A DNA stretch of 64,000 nucleotides, from NCBI GenBank assembly GCA_017651185.1, contig JAGCDJ010000027.1, positions 87,415-151,414 of the forward strand. Reading direction: 5' to 3'. The notes beneath the pieces are model-generated. The model did not search any database, was not told where the DNA came from, and was given only the letters and a program-made list of their open reading frames with translations. Shown here one piece after another: positions 27,791-37,377 of this stretch (positions within the stretch are counted from its first letter, which is position 1; each line of letters begins with the position of its first letter). Source of the stretch: Bacteroidales bacterium. Lineage in GTDB: Bacteria > Bacteroidota > Bacteroidia > Bacteroidales > ML635J-15. A program made the position numbers and the translations under genes.

Positions 27791-27861
27791 TGGCGTAAAA
27801 TTTCACATACTATGTAAAATTTTGGCGTAAAATCTCACATGACATGTGATAAATTACGCCA
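27791..27861. repeat. Paired TGGCGTAAAAT repeats with a 39-bp palindrome
   Basis: TGGCGTAAAATTTCACAT at 27791 recurs as TGGCGTAAAATCTCACAT at 27823. The second copy is half of an imperfect palindrome (27823-27861): TGGCGTAA pairs with TTACGCCA, and TCACAT with ATGTGA around a GAC centre. It lies upstream of the ATPase -7 box and could be its operator. Confidence 0.75.
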
Positions 27862-27929
27862 ATTTTGGAAATTAAATTTCTATAACCACCAGTGCATAGA
27901 TATTTATTCTCAGCACATCATAATTAAAT

Positions 27930-28751
27930 TTACTTCTCGAATCGTTTCTTAATGTTAAGGAAAATCTTCTCATACGATATGAAAGACAACCATGCTACCA
28001 GAACTGCGCCGCCAAGAACAAACAAATATAAAATTACCGTAGAATACCAGTTTTCCGACAAAGGCAACAACTTGAAAGCTATCAGCAACACTATCCAATG
28101 ATACATGTATATGCCATATGAAATCTTTCCAAGGAATTTAGTCACGGCATTCTCTATATTAATGTTTAAATTCGGATTTGTACATACATTCAATATCACA
28201 ATAGCAAAAATCAATTGCATGCGGCAAAAGGGCAAATCCAACAATTAAAAAATAAGAACCCAATGCAAATGTTTTTTAGGAATAAGCATAACAATAATCG
28301 GGAAAAATAAGTAAAACTGGTTCTCAACCCCTATCGACCAAATCTGCGGACTTGTACTCCATCCACATTCGAGTGCATGCGAAAAATTTGGCATAATTGC
28401 CAACGCATATGCGATAGTCTGTCCAGACGGAAATGTTTCGAAAAAGAATGCAGAGATTAACAATACTAAATAATACACCGGCCATATTCTAAAAATCCTG
28501 CGAAACCAAAAATCCTTTATCGAAATTCGTCCATAAGACTCCCTTTCTTTAATAAACAAGAAAGTAATTAGGAATCCTGATATTACAAAAAATAGAATTA
28601 CACCCATATGCCCACTAGGCATATAATTGAACGCCTTGCTACCGAAATTATTCTGCCTAAACAATTCTATATGCCCTACAGCAACAACCAATGCTGCGAT
28701 AGCGCGAAACGTATCCAGATTCTTTATATGATTTTTCATGATTCTTTGCAT
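27930..28751 (-). pseudogene. Broken OafA/YrhL-type O-acyltransferase (acyltransferase 3)
   Basis: Two reading pieces match one family. The N-terminal 168 residues contain NLDTFRAIAALVVAVGHIELF with the catalytic-type His, ISGFLITFLF and WFRRIFRIWPVYY. They end at a TAA after a six-T run at about 28248. The C-terminal 104 residues contain FLGKISYGIYMYHW. Together they are about 80-100 residues short of a normal protein, so there is an internal deletion with a frame break. The membrane O-acetyltransferase is probably not functional. Confidence 0.8.
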
Positions 28752-29875
28752 TCTTTATATATAGACAACAATTTGTCCGCATATTCTTTTATATCATATT
28801 TTTGAGCAAACTCCTGCGCAAAAACAGACATTTCCTTATATTTCTGCTGGTCGTTCCAAATCTCAAGAATGCGGTCGGCAAACTGCTCGGCATTCTGCTC
28901 ATATACCATATAACCATTTTTGCCCTGCACAATCAGGTCGCGATTGCCACGACCATCGAGAGTAACAACAGGCAGTCCTGATGCCATTGCTTCGAGTAAA
29001 GTCAATCCAAATGATTCTGTTAAAGAAGAATGAACATAAATATGGTTTCTTTTATACACATTCTCAACATCTTCAACAAGGCCTGGCATTTTTAAATGCG
29101 ACAAAACACCAAGTCGCTCCGCCTTCAATTTAATCGACTCTCCATTATTTCGCCAATCACCTATTAATGTAAGGTCTACATCGACGCCTTTATCTGTAAG
29201 ATTTTTCAACACATCAATCAGAAATGTTTGGTTCTTATAATCAGACATGTGTGCCACCATTATCAAATTTAAAGGACCAGAAAAATCAAAGTTTCTTTCG
29301 CAATAAAATTTATGATAATCTATCGCATTAGGCAAAGTGTATATATTTTTAGCCAAAACTTTAGGCATAACACTTTTGTAATATCTTTCTGTATCTTTTG
29401 AGATTGCAATAATATTATTATGACATTCCTTGTATTTTGCAACAATTCTGCACTTTTCCCAAAACTTGGTTAATTTATCCTTTTTAAAAATTGTTCCAAT
29501 GGAAAAATTTCTGAATTCAGGCATATTGTTATGAGCATGAGTAAAATACTTCACATTGGGTTCCAAATGCTCTCGACTAATCAATTCTGACTTGTATGTG
29601 TGCGAATGAATTACATCAGGGCAATAATCCTTAACAATCTTTTCAAACTCTTCAACATCAATATATGATTTTCCAGATAATGACAAGCTGATGTTCGAAT
29701 CACAATACACAATATCAAGATCTCTTGACAAGTCCGGATATTCGTTTAACCTCTTTAATGCGACTATTCTATTTTGCACATCAGGATAATACTTCCTTAT
29801 CGCCCGAGACACTTCCAAGACAAGTCTCTCGGCACCGCCTTTACCTAAACTTTGAACAACTTGTAATATCTTCAT
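28736..29875 (-). CDS. GT4-family glycosyltransferase
   Basis: The 379-residue enzyme starts with the GT4 donor-fold motif VQSLGKGGAERLVLEV, has HSHTYKSELISR and the C-terminal SSLTESFGLTLLEAMASGLPVVTLDGRGN with the conserved glutamates. It overlaps the broken acyltransferase gene by 16 bases and the GNAT gene by four, so it was part of the same transcript. Substrates unknown. Confidence 0.92.
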   Translation of the reverse strand: MKILQVVQSLGKGGAERLVLEVSRAIRKYYPDVQNRIVALKRLNEYPDLSRDLDIVYCDSNISLSLSGKSYIDVEEFEKIVKDYCPDVIHSHTYKSELISREHLEPNVKYFTHAHNNMPEFRNFSIGTIFKKDKLTKFWEKCRIVAKYKECHNNIIAISKDTERYYKSVMPKVLAKNIYTLPNAIDYHKFYCERNFDFSGPLNLIMVAHMSDYKNQTFLIDVLKNLTDKGVDVDLTLIGDWRNNGESIKLKAERLGVLSHLKMPGLVEDVENVYKRNHIYVHSSLTESFGLTLLEAMASGLPVVTLDGRGNRDLIVQGKNGYMVYEQNAEQFADRILEIWNDQQKYKEMSVFAQEFAQKYDIKEYADKLLSIYKECKES

Positions 29876-30804
29876 AAATCAAATGCGTTTCTATCTATTC
29901 CATTGAAAACCATTCGCGAGCAATCCATATCAGAATTAATTTGGTACGCATATACAGGCAATGTCGGAATTGCTTCATGACTCTTGCCAAGCAAAGAAAA
30001 TAACTTTAATCCAGAAAAACAATAATATGAAAATTCGTGGATTCCCCTATTACGACAAAAAACCTTGAGATGCTGTATTTCTTGCTCCAATTCTTCTTCT
30101 GTTGAAACCTCAGAAAACAAAACTACAAGTCCGTCAGAGAATGTCCATATAACAGCTTTGTCATCATACATATAACAAGAATACTTTCCATAACTTTTGT
30201 AATCCAGATAACTATAATCCACTAAAACTCCTATCCTATCATTTTCTAGAATTTCTTTATTTTTAATTCTTGACAAGAATTTATTACTGACTTTATCCCT
30301 TATCAACTTAAAATACAACTCATTTAAATGCAACCTGTTAAATATCTTCAAAACTGGAATAGTACTGACTTTTATTTTAAAGCGACAGAAATTGCCGATT
30401 AACTTCCACTCGTCCAACTTTTCATATATCTTACGGGCTTTTTTATTAGGGAATACAACTATCGCATCAATATTATTTCTAATTGCCTGTTTTTCTATTT
30501 CCATAATCATTTCAGTTGCCAATCCCTTATTCCTATATTTCTCGTCAACTACCAAATCTCCACACTGAGCCACTTTATAATTGCAAGAAGCACTATTAAA
30601 CTTATACATAGTAGTACACCTTAACGCTATAGGAATATCTCCGTCCATTGCAATTATACCAAGCAAAGGCATTTCAGACCACTTCGTACTATATTTTTTC
30701 TTGAAAAAATTTAGAGACAAGTTTCTTTTTCTGCACCTATTGAAACAATCCCGCAATTTACCTAAATTGGATTCGCTTAAACACTCAAATCTTATATTGT
30801 CCAT
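29872..30804 (-). CDS. GNAT-family N-acetyltransferase, two-domain
   Basis: The 310-residue protein has a GNAT core at about residues 40-145, with the acetyl-CoA pyrophosphate loop in VDEKYRNKGLATEMIMEIE and KKARKIYEKL near its end. The C-terminal half (about 160-310) resembles a second, degenerate acyltransferase domain without a visible CoA loop. In polysaccharide loci such proteins acetylate amino sugars; which one is not evident. It overlaps the next glycosyltransferase gene by four bases. Confidence 0.72.
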   Translation of the reverse strand: MDNIRFECLSESNLGKLRDCFNRCRKRNLSLNFFKKKYSTKWSEMPLLGIIAMDGDIPIALRCTTMYKFNSASCNYKVAQCGDLVVDEKYRNKGLATEMIMEIEKQAIRNNIDAIVVFPNKKARKIYEKLDEWKLIGNFCRFKIKVSTIPVLKIFNRLHLNELYFKLIRDKVSNKFLSRIKNKEILENDRIGVLVDYSYLDYKSYGKYSCYMYDDKAVIWTFSDGLVVLFSEVSTEEELEQEIQHLKVFCRNRGIHEFSYYCFSGLKLFSLLGKSHEAIPTLPVYAYQINSDMDCSRMVFNGIDRNAFDL

Positions 30805-30840
30805 AAAATATATTCTTATTTAATGCAGATTTTCATCCTG

Positions 30841-30848
30841 CAAAATTA
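30841..30848 (-). promoter_or_regulatory. -7 box of the GNAT/glycosyltransferase unit
   Basis: TAATTTTG on the minus strand fits TAnnTTTG and lies 36 bases upstream of the GNAT ATG. No good -33 element was found. Confidence 0.4.
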
Positions 30849-30892
30849 TTTCGTAATTGGGGCAATAGAAACATACGCATGGTATTTCAATA

Positions 30893-32233
30893 TTACATAT
30901 CTTCCAGCGTAAGACACCTTGTTTCAACCGCATAACCATAAAATAAACGAGTCCGCAACTTCTCAACCTTTTCCAGAAATTTTTCGGGACGGAAATTCTT
31001 ACGCTGCCTTTTTACCTCGGCAATCAAAACCTTTTTCTCATCATAATAAGTGGCGACTATATCCACTTCGTTCTGCTCGTTATCCCTATTGGCTTTACGC
31101 GAGGTGTCCCACCACGAGCCAATACTTTCCACAGGTTCTGTAAGTACTATCTTATCCTTAAAATAATCTTCCAATTCCTTGCCCGAAAAAGTTTCATAAT
31201 CGTTTGCAACAATCTCACGCAGTCGTTCATACTGACCAGTCTGAACAAGATTTTGATTTCTTACTATATACCGGAACCAGAATCTAAGGAAATGGTCCTT
31301 TATCTCGTACCTTACGGTCTGCGAACCGTCCTTTGCAAGAACAGGCCTTTTTTTCACTATAACATCATAGTCATCTTCCAGCCGCAACAATATTCCGCCC
31401 AAAGTTTTCAGACCTGTAACCTGCAAAATTCTAGAAGGTTCGTTAATACCCGATGCAATTGCAGATAGAACAGAATAATAAATTCCGTATTTCTTACCAA
31501 ATTCCTGCACAAGCATTATGTTTCCCTCCTCAATAAATATTGAGTTTTCTTCGGTCAACTGTTTTATCATTTTTTTCACTGAAACAGACTTCCTGTCCAT
31601 CAGCAACTCGACATATTTGGGAACGCCACCCGTAAAAGCATACAGGGCCAGCAAATCATCGTTTGTATATTGGGGATTATAGTCTTTTATAATCTGTTTC
31701 AGCACATCAACGTCAAAAGGTTTTATCCGCATTATACTATTTGCACGACCATATAAGGGTTCCTTGTAGTCTTGAAAAATCTTGTGCATCAATGTATATA
31801 CCGACCCGCTGACTATGAGATTGACATTGGTCGAATCCTTGGTACTATCCCATATATTCTGTATATCGCTGAAAATAGATGCATTGATTTGATACAATTC
31901 CTGAAATTCATCAATGACAAGATTGTACTTCTTGGTTCTTCCTATTTCCATGCACAAGCGGAACAAATCGCTAAGAGAATTCACACCTTCAGGCACAAAC
32001 ACCTCCAACGACTGTCTTATTATGCTTGCGAACTGTCGGCACAAATCCGCCTCGTTTGTACGCGACACAAACAGATAAACCGCAGGGGTATTCTCACAGC
32101 TTTTTAGGATTAACTTGGTCTTGCCGATTCTCCGCCTTCCTGTAACCACAGTCATCTGAGAATTGACATCAAATGCGACATTTCTCACATTTTCAAGCGT
32201 TTCCAACTCTTTCTGTCTGTCATAAAACTTCAT
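30893..32233 (-). CDS. P-loop ATPase of the DUF234 family
   Basis: The 446-residue protein has Walker A TGRRRIGKT at 31-39, Walker B NLVIDEFQEL, the sensor-like LIVSGSVYTLM and GGVPKYVELL. The C-terminal DUF234 domain carries NEVDIVATYY followed by LIAEVKRQ, the (D)...(E)xK spacing of PD-(D/E)XK nucleases. It is the third P-loop ATPase of this broad class in the window and again sits alone between unrelated glycan genes, with its own promoter and inverted repeat. Confidence 0.9.
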   Translation of the reverse strand: MKFYDRQKELETLENVRNVAFDVNSQMTVVTGRRRIGKTKLILKSCENTPAVYLFVSRTNEADLCRQFASIIRQSLEVFVPEGVNSLSDLFRLCMEIGRTKKYNLVIDEFQELYQINASIFSDIQNIWDSTKDSTNVNLIVSGSVYTLMHKIFQDYKEPLYGRANSIMRIKPFDVDVLKQIIKDYNPQYTNDDLLALYAFTGGVPKYVELLMDRKSVSVKKMIKQLTEENSIFIEEGNIMLVQEFGKKYGIYYSVLSAIASGINEPSRILQVTGLKTLGGILLRLEDDYDVIVKKRPVLAKDGSQTVRYEIKDHFLRFWFRYIVRNQNLVQTGQYERLREIVANDYETFSGKELEDYFKDKIVLTEPVESIGSWWDTSRKANRDNEQNEVDIVATYYDEKKVLIAEVKRQRKNFRPEKFLEKVEKLRTRLFYGYAVETRCLTLEDM

Positions 32234-32257
32234 AATTTTCCAAATTTATCCCCCGCT

Positions 32258-32277
32258 AAAATAACGGCGGTTATTTT
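32258..32277. repeat. Perfect inverted repeat in the leader of the DUF234 ATPase
   Basis: AAAATAAC and GTTATTTT, eight bases each, flank GGCG. The repeat lies between the -7 box and the ATG, where a bound protein or an mRNA hairpin could limit expression. A nearby CCCCCGC adds potential pairing. Confidence 0.6.
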
Positions 32278-32280
32278 TCG

Positions 32281-32288
32281 CAAAGATA
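32281..32288 (-). promoter_or_regulatory. -7 box of the DUF234 ATPase
   Basis: TATCTTTG on the minus strand fits TAnnTTTG, 48 bases upstream of the ATG. A T-rich -33 region ends in TTG but at a short spacing. Confidence 0.45.
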
Positions 32289-32350
32289 TAATTTATTTGC
32301 TTACAAAAAATATATTTGAAAAATAATGGAACTAAATATTTATAATTTTG

Positions 32351-32908
32351 TTATTCAACAAAACCACACCCATATTCCTGAATAGCATCTATCATTTCCT
32401 GTTTCTTTTCTTCAGAAACATTTTTTCGTATAGTATATGATTCATCAAATGTATTTTGAGAATTCATCATAGAACGGACTTTTTCGTAATAGTCTTGGGC
32501 TGAGCATATAATCCGCGCAGGATTACCAGCAACTATCATATTGGCAGGAACATCTTTTGTAACAACACTACCCGCACCTATAATAGCGCCTTTACCGACA
32601 TTGACACCTGGCAAGATAATACTTCCAGCGCCGACGAATACATTATCCTCGATGCGAGTCAACCCTAATTTAGTATAATTCAATTCTCGTTTACAACTTG
32701 CATCATGTGCCAAAATATGAACTCGCGGAGCTAACGTGACATTATTTCCAATAGAAACAAGCCAATAATGAGCATAGTCAATAATTACTTCCGACTGTAT
32801 CTTACACCCATCACCAATCTTGACTCCCATTTTCCTAAATTTTGTAACCTCATCAATCGGGAAAAAGAAACGGTATATTTTTGATAATAACAATCTGTAC
32901 TTATTCAT
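32351..32908 (-). CDS. Hexapeptide-repeat O-acetyltransferase
   Basis: The 185-residue left-handed beta-helix protein has repeats such as IGDGCKIQSE, IGNNVTLAPR, RIEDNVFVGAGSIILPGVNV and KGAIIGAGSVVTKDVP, and the acceptor-site histidine lies in HILAHDAS. It resembles WbbJ/NodL-type serine or sugar acetyltransferases, using acetyl-CoA in the cytoplasm. The start overlaps the upstream glycosyltransferase by eight bases. The sugar is unknown. Confidence 0.9.
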   Translation of the reverse strand: MNKYRLLLSKIYRFFFPIDEVTKFRKMGVKIGDGCKIQSEVIIDYAHYWLVSIGNNVTLAPRVHILAHDASCKRELNYTKLGLTRIEDNVFVGAGSIILPGVNVGKGAIIGAGSVVTKDVPANMIVAGNPARIICSAQDYYEKVRSMMNSQNTFDESYTIRKNVSEEKKQEMIDAIQEYGCGFVE

Positions 32909-33809
32909 TTGAAAGCAATTCTTTTAACTTATGTTTCCTACAAAAAAACGAAAATAAAATATTCAACTTGTATTTTGTATTTTTCTGCATCGGTTTAGCA
33001 ACCAATGACTTCAGCAGATACTTTACACCAACCGACTCTCTATCCATTAAATAATCCCGCGAAGCATTGAATAGTACCGCCGACAATAACCATCTTTTTT
33101 GTCTTCTAGACACACCATTTGCAGGATGCCCCTTTGAAAACATCACTTTCAAGGTTTTTAATTGTTTTTCACTCGATTTAGAATGATTCGCCACCGACCT
33201 TCCTTCATGCTCCACCTCAACCACAGTAGCTTGATTCTGTATATAAATCAATGGAAACTCACTAGTTATCCTAAACAACAATTCCATATCCTCGCCAATA
33301 GACAAATGCGGATTGAACTGATGCTTACGAAGTATTTTCGTAGCACAGCAAATCTGAGGTGTGGCAATAATATCCTGTATTAATACATTAACATCTATCG
33401 GAAAGTTGTATGATTTGCCTTCTTTTAATTTAGTGCACCCATTTTTTTCATCCAAGTATTCAATACCAGTATAATAGCAAACCTGTTTTCTTTCTTTTTC
33501 AATATACGATGATAATTTCTCTAATCTATCTGGCAACATATAGTTGTCGCTATCCATAAAGCATACATATTCACCACTTGCATGTGCTATGCCGTTGTTG
33601 CGTGCCGCACTGCGTTCGGCATTCTCTTGGTATATATATCGGATTCTTGAATCCGAATATTTAGCGACAACGTCCTTGGTATTGTCGGTACTGCCATCAT
33701 CGACCACAATCAGTTCCCAATCTAGATATGTCTGCGCCAATACCGATTCTATCGCCTTCGGAAGAAAAACGGCTCGATTATAGGTTGGTATGATAATAGA
33801 GAACTGCAT
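32901..33809 (-). CDS. GT2-family glycosyltransferase
   Basis: From the chosen ATG the 302-residue GT-A enzyme starts MQFSIIIPTYNRA, with VDDGSTDNTKD and the metal-binding CFMDSDNYMLPDRL motif. YLDEKNGC and GEDMELLFRI follow. A longer reading would overlap the upstream gene and put 20 odd residues before the first strand, so it is rejected. The C-terminal part is basic, as in membrane-associated transferases. Confidence 0.92.
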   Translation of the reverse strand: MQFSIIIPTYNRAVFLPKAIESVLAQTYLDWELIVVDDGSTDNTKDVVAKYSDSRIRYIYQENAERSAARNNGIAHASGEYVCFMDSDNYMLPDRLEKLSSYIEKERKQVCYYTGIEYLDEKNGCTKLKEGKSYNFPIDVNVLIQDIIATPQICCATKILRKHQFNPHLSIGEDMELLFRITSEFPLIYIQNQATVVEVEHEGRSVANHSKSSEKQLKTLKVMFSKGHPANGVSRRQKRWLLSAVLFNASRDYLMDRESVGVKYLLKSLVAKPMQKNTKYKLNILFSFFCRKHKLKELLSNE

Positions 33810-33840
33810 ATACTCCTTGTTTAGATTGCTTTCCGTGAAA

Positions 33841-34806
33841 TTAATCATTATCAAAACATACATAGTCATTAGGATTTACCATTCTACCAGACTTCCCTAA
33901 AACAGAATGATAAACTGCCTTTAACAACCAATAATCCTTAATATGTTTTTGCCTAAAAGCTTTTTTTAATGCATACAAACATAAAAATTTTAACCTGGAA
34001 CCCAAATTATCGGAATTGTTCAACATTTTAAACCTAGACCATCCATAGTGCTCATGCATAAACCTTAAAAAATTTCTCCGTCTATAATAGGACATTATCC
34101 AACTAATATCCACATCTAATTTAAAAGAGGCAGCACTATTATGAACTATTATCGAATCTCGCACGACATAACTCTTTATGCCAAAGTTTCTCATTCTATA
34201 ACAAAAGTCATTTTCTTCTGCATACATAAAGAAGTCTGTTTTCATAAAGCCATATTTCTTTATAATATTCAAAGGTATGAACATAGAACTACCTTCTACA
34301 GACTGAACCTCTCTGACAAAATCGGCAGGAAGACTATCCAATGCGACTCCTTCATAACTATTATAAACAAACTTATCTATTGAATCTTTAGGAACTACTC
34401 CTCCTCCATAATCGACAATATCAGGATTTTCACTAGACAAAGTTATGCTGCCATATATATTGTCACCATACTTACGCCATGCATCAACCAAGGCGGACAG
34501 ACTATTATTTCTTAACGAAACATCACTATTTAAAATCCATACAGCATCATAATCATTATCCAATGCATAGTTAACATTTAAAAGATGTCCCGCTGCATAT
34601 CCAAGGTTGGTTTCTGACTTTAAAATCCTAACATCTGAAAGAGAATTTAATAATTGCTCCATAGAATCATTTGGAGAAGCATTATCAACGATAGAAATGC
34701 TTACATCTTTACCCAAGAACTCCTGTAATTCTTTGACACATCTTATAGTATCATCATAACGACACCAGTTAACGAGAGATATTAATATTTTATATGCTGA
34801 ATCCAT
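33841..34806 (-). CDS. GT2-family glycosyltransferase, rhamnosyltransferase-like
   Basis: The 321-residue GT-A enzyme has ISIVDNASPNDSME, NLGYAAGHLLNVNYA and the metal site VWILNSDVSL, a pattern shared with bacterial rhamnosyl- and galactofuranosyltransferases. MYAEENDFCYRM near residue 205 corresponds to the catalytic-base ED region. Donor sugar unknown. Confidence 0.92.
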   Translation of the reverse strand: MDSAYKILISLVNWCRYDDTIRCVKELQEFLGKDVSISIVDNASPNDSMEQLLNSLSDVRILKSETNLGYAAGHLLNVNYALDNDYDAVWILNSDVSLRNNSLSALVDAWRKYGDNIYGSITLSSENPDIVDYGGGVVPKDSIDKFVYNSYEGVALDSLPADFVREVQSVEGSSMFIPLNIIKKYGFMKTDFFMYAEENDFCYRMRNFGIKSYVVRDSIIVHNSAASFKLDVDISWIMSYYRRRNFLRFMHEHYGWSRFKMLNNSDNLGSRLKFLCLYALKKAFRQKHIKDYWLLKAVYHSVLGKSGRMVNPNDYVCFDND

Positions 34807-34810
34807 AAAA

Positions 34811-36280
34811 TCACAATCTTTTTTTTATTTCGCCAAGAATACTCATTAACCCTTCTTTATAGAAATGATACAGCAAAACTGAATTATCATCAATAACAAC
34901 ATCTTTCCCTTTAACATTTTTAAACGAATGAATCGAATGTTGTTTTGGAATGCTATTTATCATTTTTTCTAAACGCAACTGCCACGAATCAAGTTGCAAT
35001 ACCCGGAACCTATCAGCAGCCTCACTTTTCAACAAAGTTCTAAAATCCTTATCTTCATATGCCAAGATACATTTCTTAACAAATTCTCGTGCATCCTTAC
35101 AATGACATTGTGTGCCATTAAGAAATGGATTTTGGGTAAACAAATTATTTTCTTGGCAACTTATATGAAGCGATAATACTGGCAAACTATGAGAAACAGC
35201 ATCTCTTATTGAGGTTCCTCCTGACATTGGAAATGAATCAACATATAAATCTGCCGCCATAAGGTATTTTTCATACAAATCCCTATCAGAAACAATTCCT
35301 AAAGGAATTATTCTTTGAGTATTTTCTTTTGCACATTTCCAGTTTGTCCATTTTTCAGAAGGCCCAATCGCATAACAAACAATATCTTTTCCATCCTTAC
35401 CAACAACTTTTTGTAGAATTTTCGGAAAATCATATCTACCTATTGGCGCATATTTATAAGCAGCTCCGGTTGTAAGAATAACAAAACTTGACAAAGGAAT
35501 ACCCAATTCGCTACGTATTTTATTCTTATCACACACGCCAGAAATCTCATTATTAGTTTCAGGAGGAATTCCCAAACAATACACATTTGAGGCTAATCTA
35601 CGTTCCTTTGTAAAATTGCATACGCTTCTATAATCAACGACAACATCCGCTATTGAAATACCCACCCAAAACAAATGATCCGCATGATTAAACAAAACGA
35701 CTGGTCTTTTAAAATCTTGTACACCAAATGCCAAAATAGGAGTTATGTCATCCATGTGAACATGCAGTATAACATACTCATATTTCATTGCAACGGCTCT
35801 CAATTTCTTAGCCCGCTCAATATCATCCTTTTCATTTAGGCTTAATAATTTTCCTGATTTTTTTTCACATACATCAACCAACCATTGCGGCAACAATTCA
35901 TCTCCCTGATTTGTTACCACTATAGAATGTTTTTGTTCTTTCGGGCTCAAATTTATCCATCTCTCAACCACACGAGAATGACCGCCAACGGAGTATGCAG
36001 TTGTCATTACATGCAAAAAAGATTTTGGCTCTGGATTTTCTTCACAATCACACTTTATAGTTGAAGCAATTTTTAAACAAGCATTCTCTATTATTTCTGA
36101 TGCATAATATCCAGTTCCATTTTTTACTGCGAATTTTACAGCATCTTTAACCAAAGATAGTCCTTCATTAATATCCGTGACTTTTTTTATATCATTCAAT
36201 TTATCCTCAAACAACTTCTGCTGTTTTAGGACTATTGGATAATACAACCAAAATCTACTTCTATTGATATTAAATCTCAT
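34811..36280 (-). CDS. Large GT-B-like glycosyltransferase, unassigned
   Basis: This 489-residue protein has a helical N-terminal part (about 1-85) before a Rossmann-like start [21 protein letters not shown]. The C-terminal half has [13 protein letters not shown], a probable nucleotide-sugar site [25 protein letters not shown] (split), and ends in another 50-residue tail. The layout resembles GT41/GT4-type enzymes of variable polysaccharide loci, but I cannot place it in a named family. It overlaps the aminotransferase gene by four bases. Confidence 0.7.
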   Translation of the reverse strand: MRFNINRSRFWLYYPIVLKQQKLFEDKLNDIKKVTDINEGLSLVKDAVKFAVKNGTGYYASEIIENACLKIASTIKCDCEENPEPKSFLHVMTTAYSVGGHSRVVERWINLSPKEQKHSIVVTNQGDELLPQWLVDVCEKKSGKLLSLNEKDDIERAKKLRAVAMKYEYVILHVHMDDITPILAFGVQDFKRPVVLFNHADHLFWVGISIADVVVDYRSVCNFTKERRLASNVYCLGIPPETNNEISGVCDKNKIRSELGIPLSSFVILTTGAAYKYAPIGRYDFPKILQKVVGKDGKDIVCYAIGPSEKWTNWKCAKENTQRIIPLGIVSDRDLYEKYLMAADLYVDSFPMSGGTSIRDAVSHSLPVLSLHISCQENNLFTQNPFLNGTQCHCKDAREFVKKCILAYEDKDFRTLLKSEAADRFRVLQLDSWQLRLEKMINSIPKQHSIHSFKNVKGKDVVIDDNSVLLYHFYKEGLMSILGEIKKRL

Positions 36281-37377
36281 TGAAATTTATTTATTGTCTC
36301 AACGACGTATTCAACCATATTTTTCTCCATTACAGGACTTATCGGCAAACTTAATTCTTCTCGCGCAATTTTTTCTGTAATTGGTAACGGAATTGCATTC
36401 CACTCATTATAGCAATTTTGCTTATGCGGTGGAATGGGATAATGGATAATAGTCTGCACACCTTGTTCTGTAAGATATTGTTGGAGTTCATCACGTCTTT
36501 CGCAAAAAATAGGAAACAAATGATATACATTATTTTCGTCTAGCATTCGTGTTGGCAATGTAATAAATGGATTTCGTATATTATCATAATAATAGGCGGC
36601 AACCTGTTGGCGACACGAATTATCTTCATCCAAATATTTCAATTTCACATTCAGCACCGCTGCTTGTATTTCATCTAACCTACTATTACGACCGCAGTAC
36701 TCAAACACATATTTCTTTGACGAACCATAATTTGCCAAAGAACGAATAGTTTGTGCCAAGACTTCATCATTTGTAGTCACTGCTCCCGCATCACCTAAAG
36801 CCCCAAGGTTTTTCCCTGGATAAAAGCTATGTCCAGCCACATCACCAATCGAACCAGTTCTTTTTTCTCCGAACCTACATCCGTGTGCTTGTGCATTATC
36901 TTCCACTAATTTAAGATTATACCTTTTGCACAATTCTCCTATTTTTTCAGTATATGCACAGCGACCATACAGATGAACAATCATTATGGCCTTAGTCCTT
37001 GGTGTAATTTTTGATTCGATTACCTCATCGTCAATTTCAAGAGTATCGAACTTTGGTTCTACCAATACGGGAACTAGTCCGTTCTCTGTTATTGCAAGAA
37101 TTGACGCAATATAAGTATTGGCAGGGACAATCACCTCGTCACCATCTTTCAAAATACCACATTCTTTATATGCCTGAAATATCAACGTCAAAGCATCTAA
37201 ACCATTGGCAACGCCAATACAATATTTTGTGCCAATATAATTGGCATAATTTGTTTCAAAAGAACCAAGTTCCTTTCCTAACAAATACCAACCAGAGTCA
37301 ACCACTCGCATTACTGCCTCATGAATTTCTGAAGCATATTTTGCCGTAACATCTTTTAATGAGAGGAATGGTATCAT
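36277..37377 (-). CDS. DegT/DnrJ/EryC1 sugar aminotransferase (FdtB-like)
   Basis: The 366-residue PLP enzyme has the family motifs [32 protein letters not shown] and the Schiff-base lysine region [18 protein letters not shown]. With the ketoisomerase genes three positions upstream in the same transcript it fits FdtB or QdtB, which puts an amino group on C3 of a dTDP-3-keto-6-deoxyhexose. The exact sugar (Fuc3N or Qui3N) is not decided by this sequence. Confidence 0.9.
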   Translation of the reverse strand: MIPFLSLKDVTAKYASEIHEAVMRVVDSGWYLLGKELGSFETNYANYIGTKYCIGVANGLDALTLIFQAYKECGILKDGDEVIVPANTYIASILAITENGLVPVLVEPKFDTLEIDDEVIESKITPRTKAIMIVHLYGRCAYTEKIGELCKRYNLKLVEDNAQAHGCRFGEKRTGSIGDVAGHSFYPGKNLGALGDAGAVTTNDEVLAQTIRSLANYGSSKKYVFEYCGRNSRLDEIQAAVLNVKLKYLDEDNSCRQQVAAYYYDNIRNPFITLPTRMLDENNVYHLFPIFCERRDELQQYLTEQGVQTIIHYPIPPHKQNCYNEWNAIPLPITEKIAREELSLPISPVMEKNMVEYVVETINKFQ

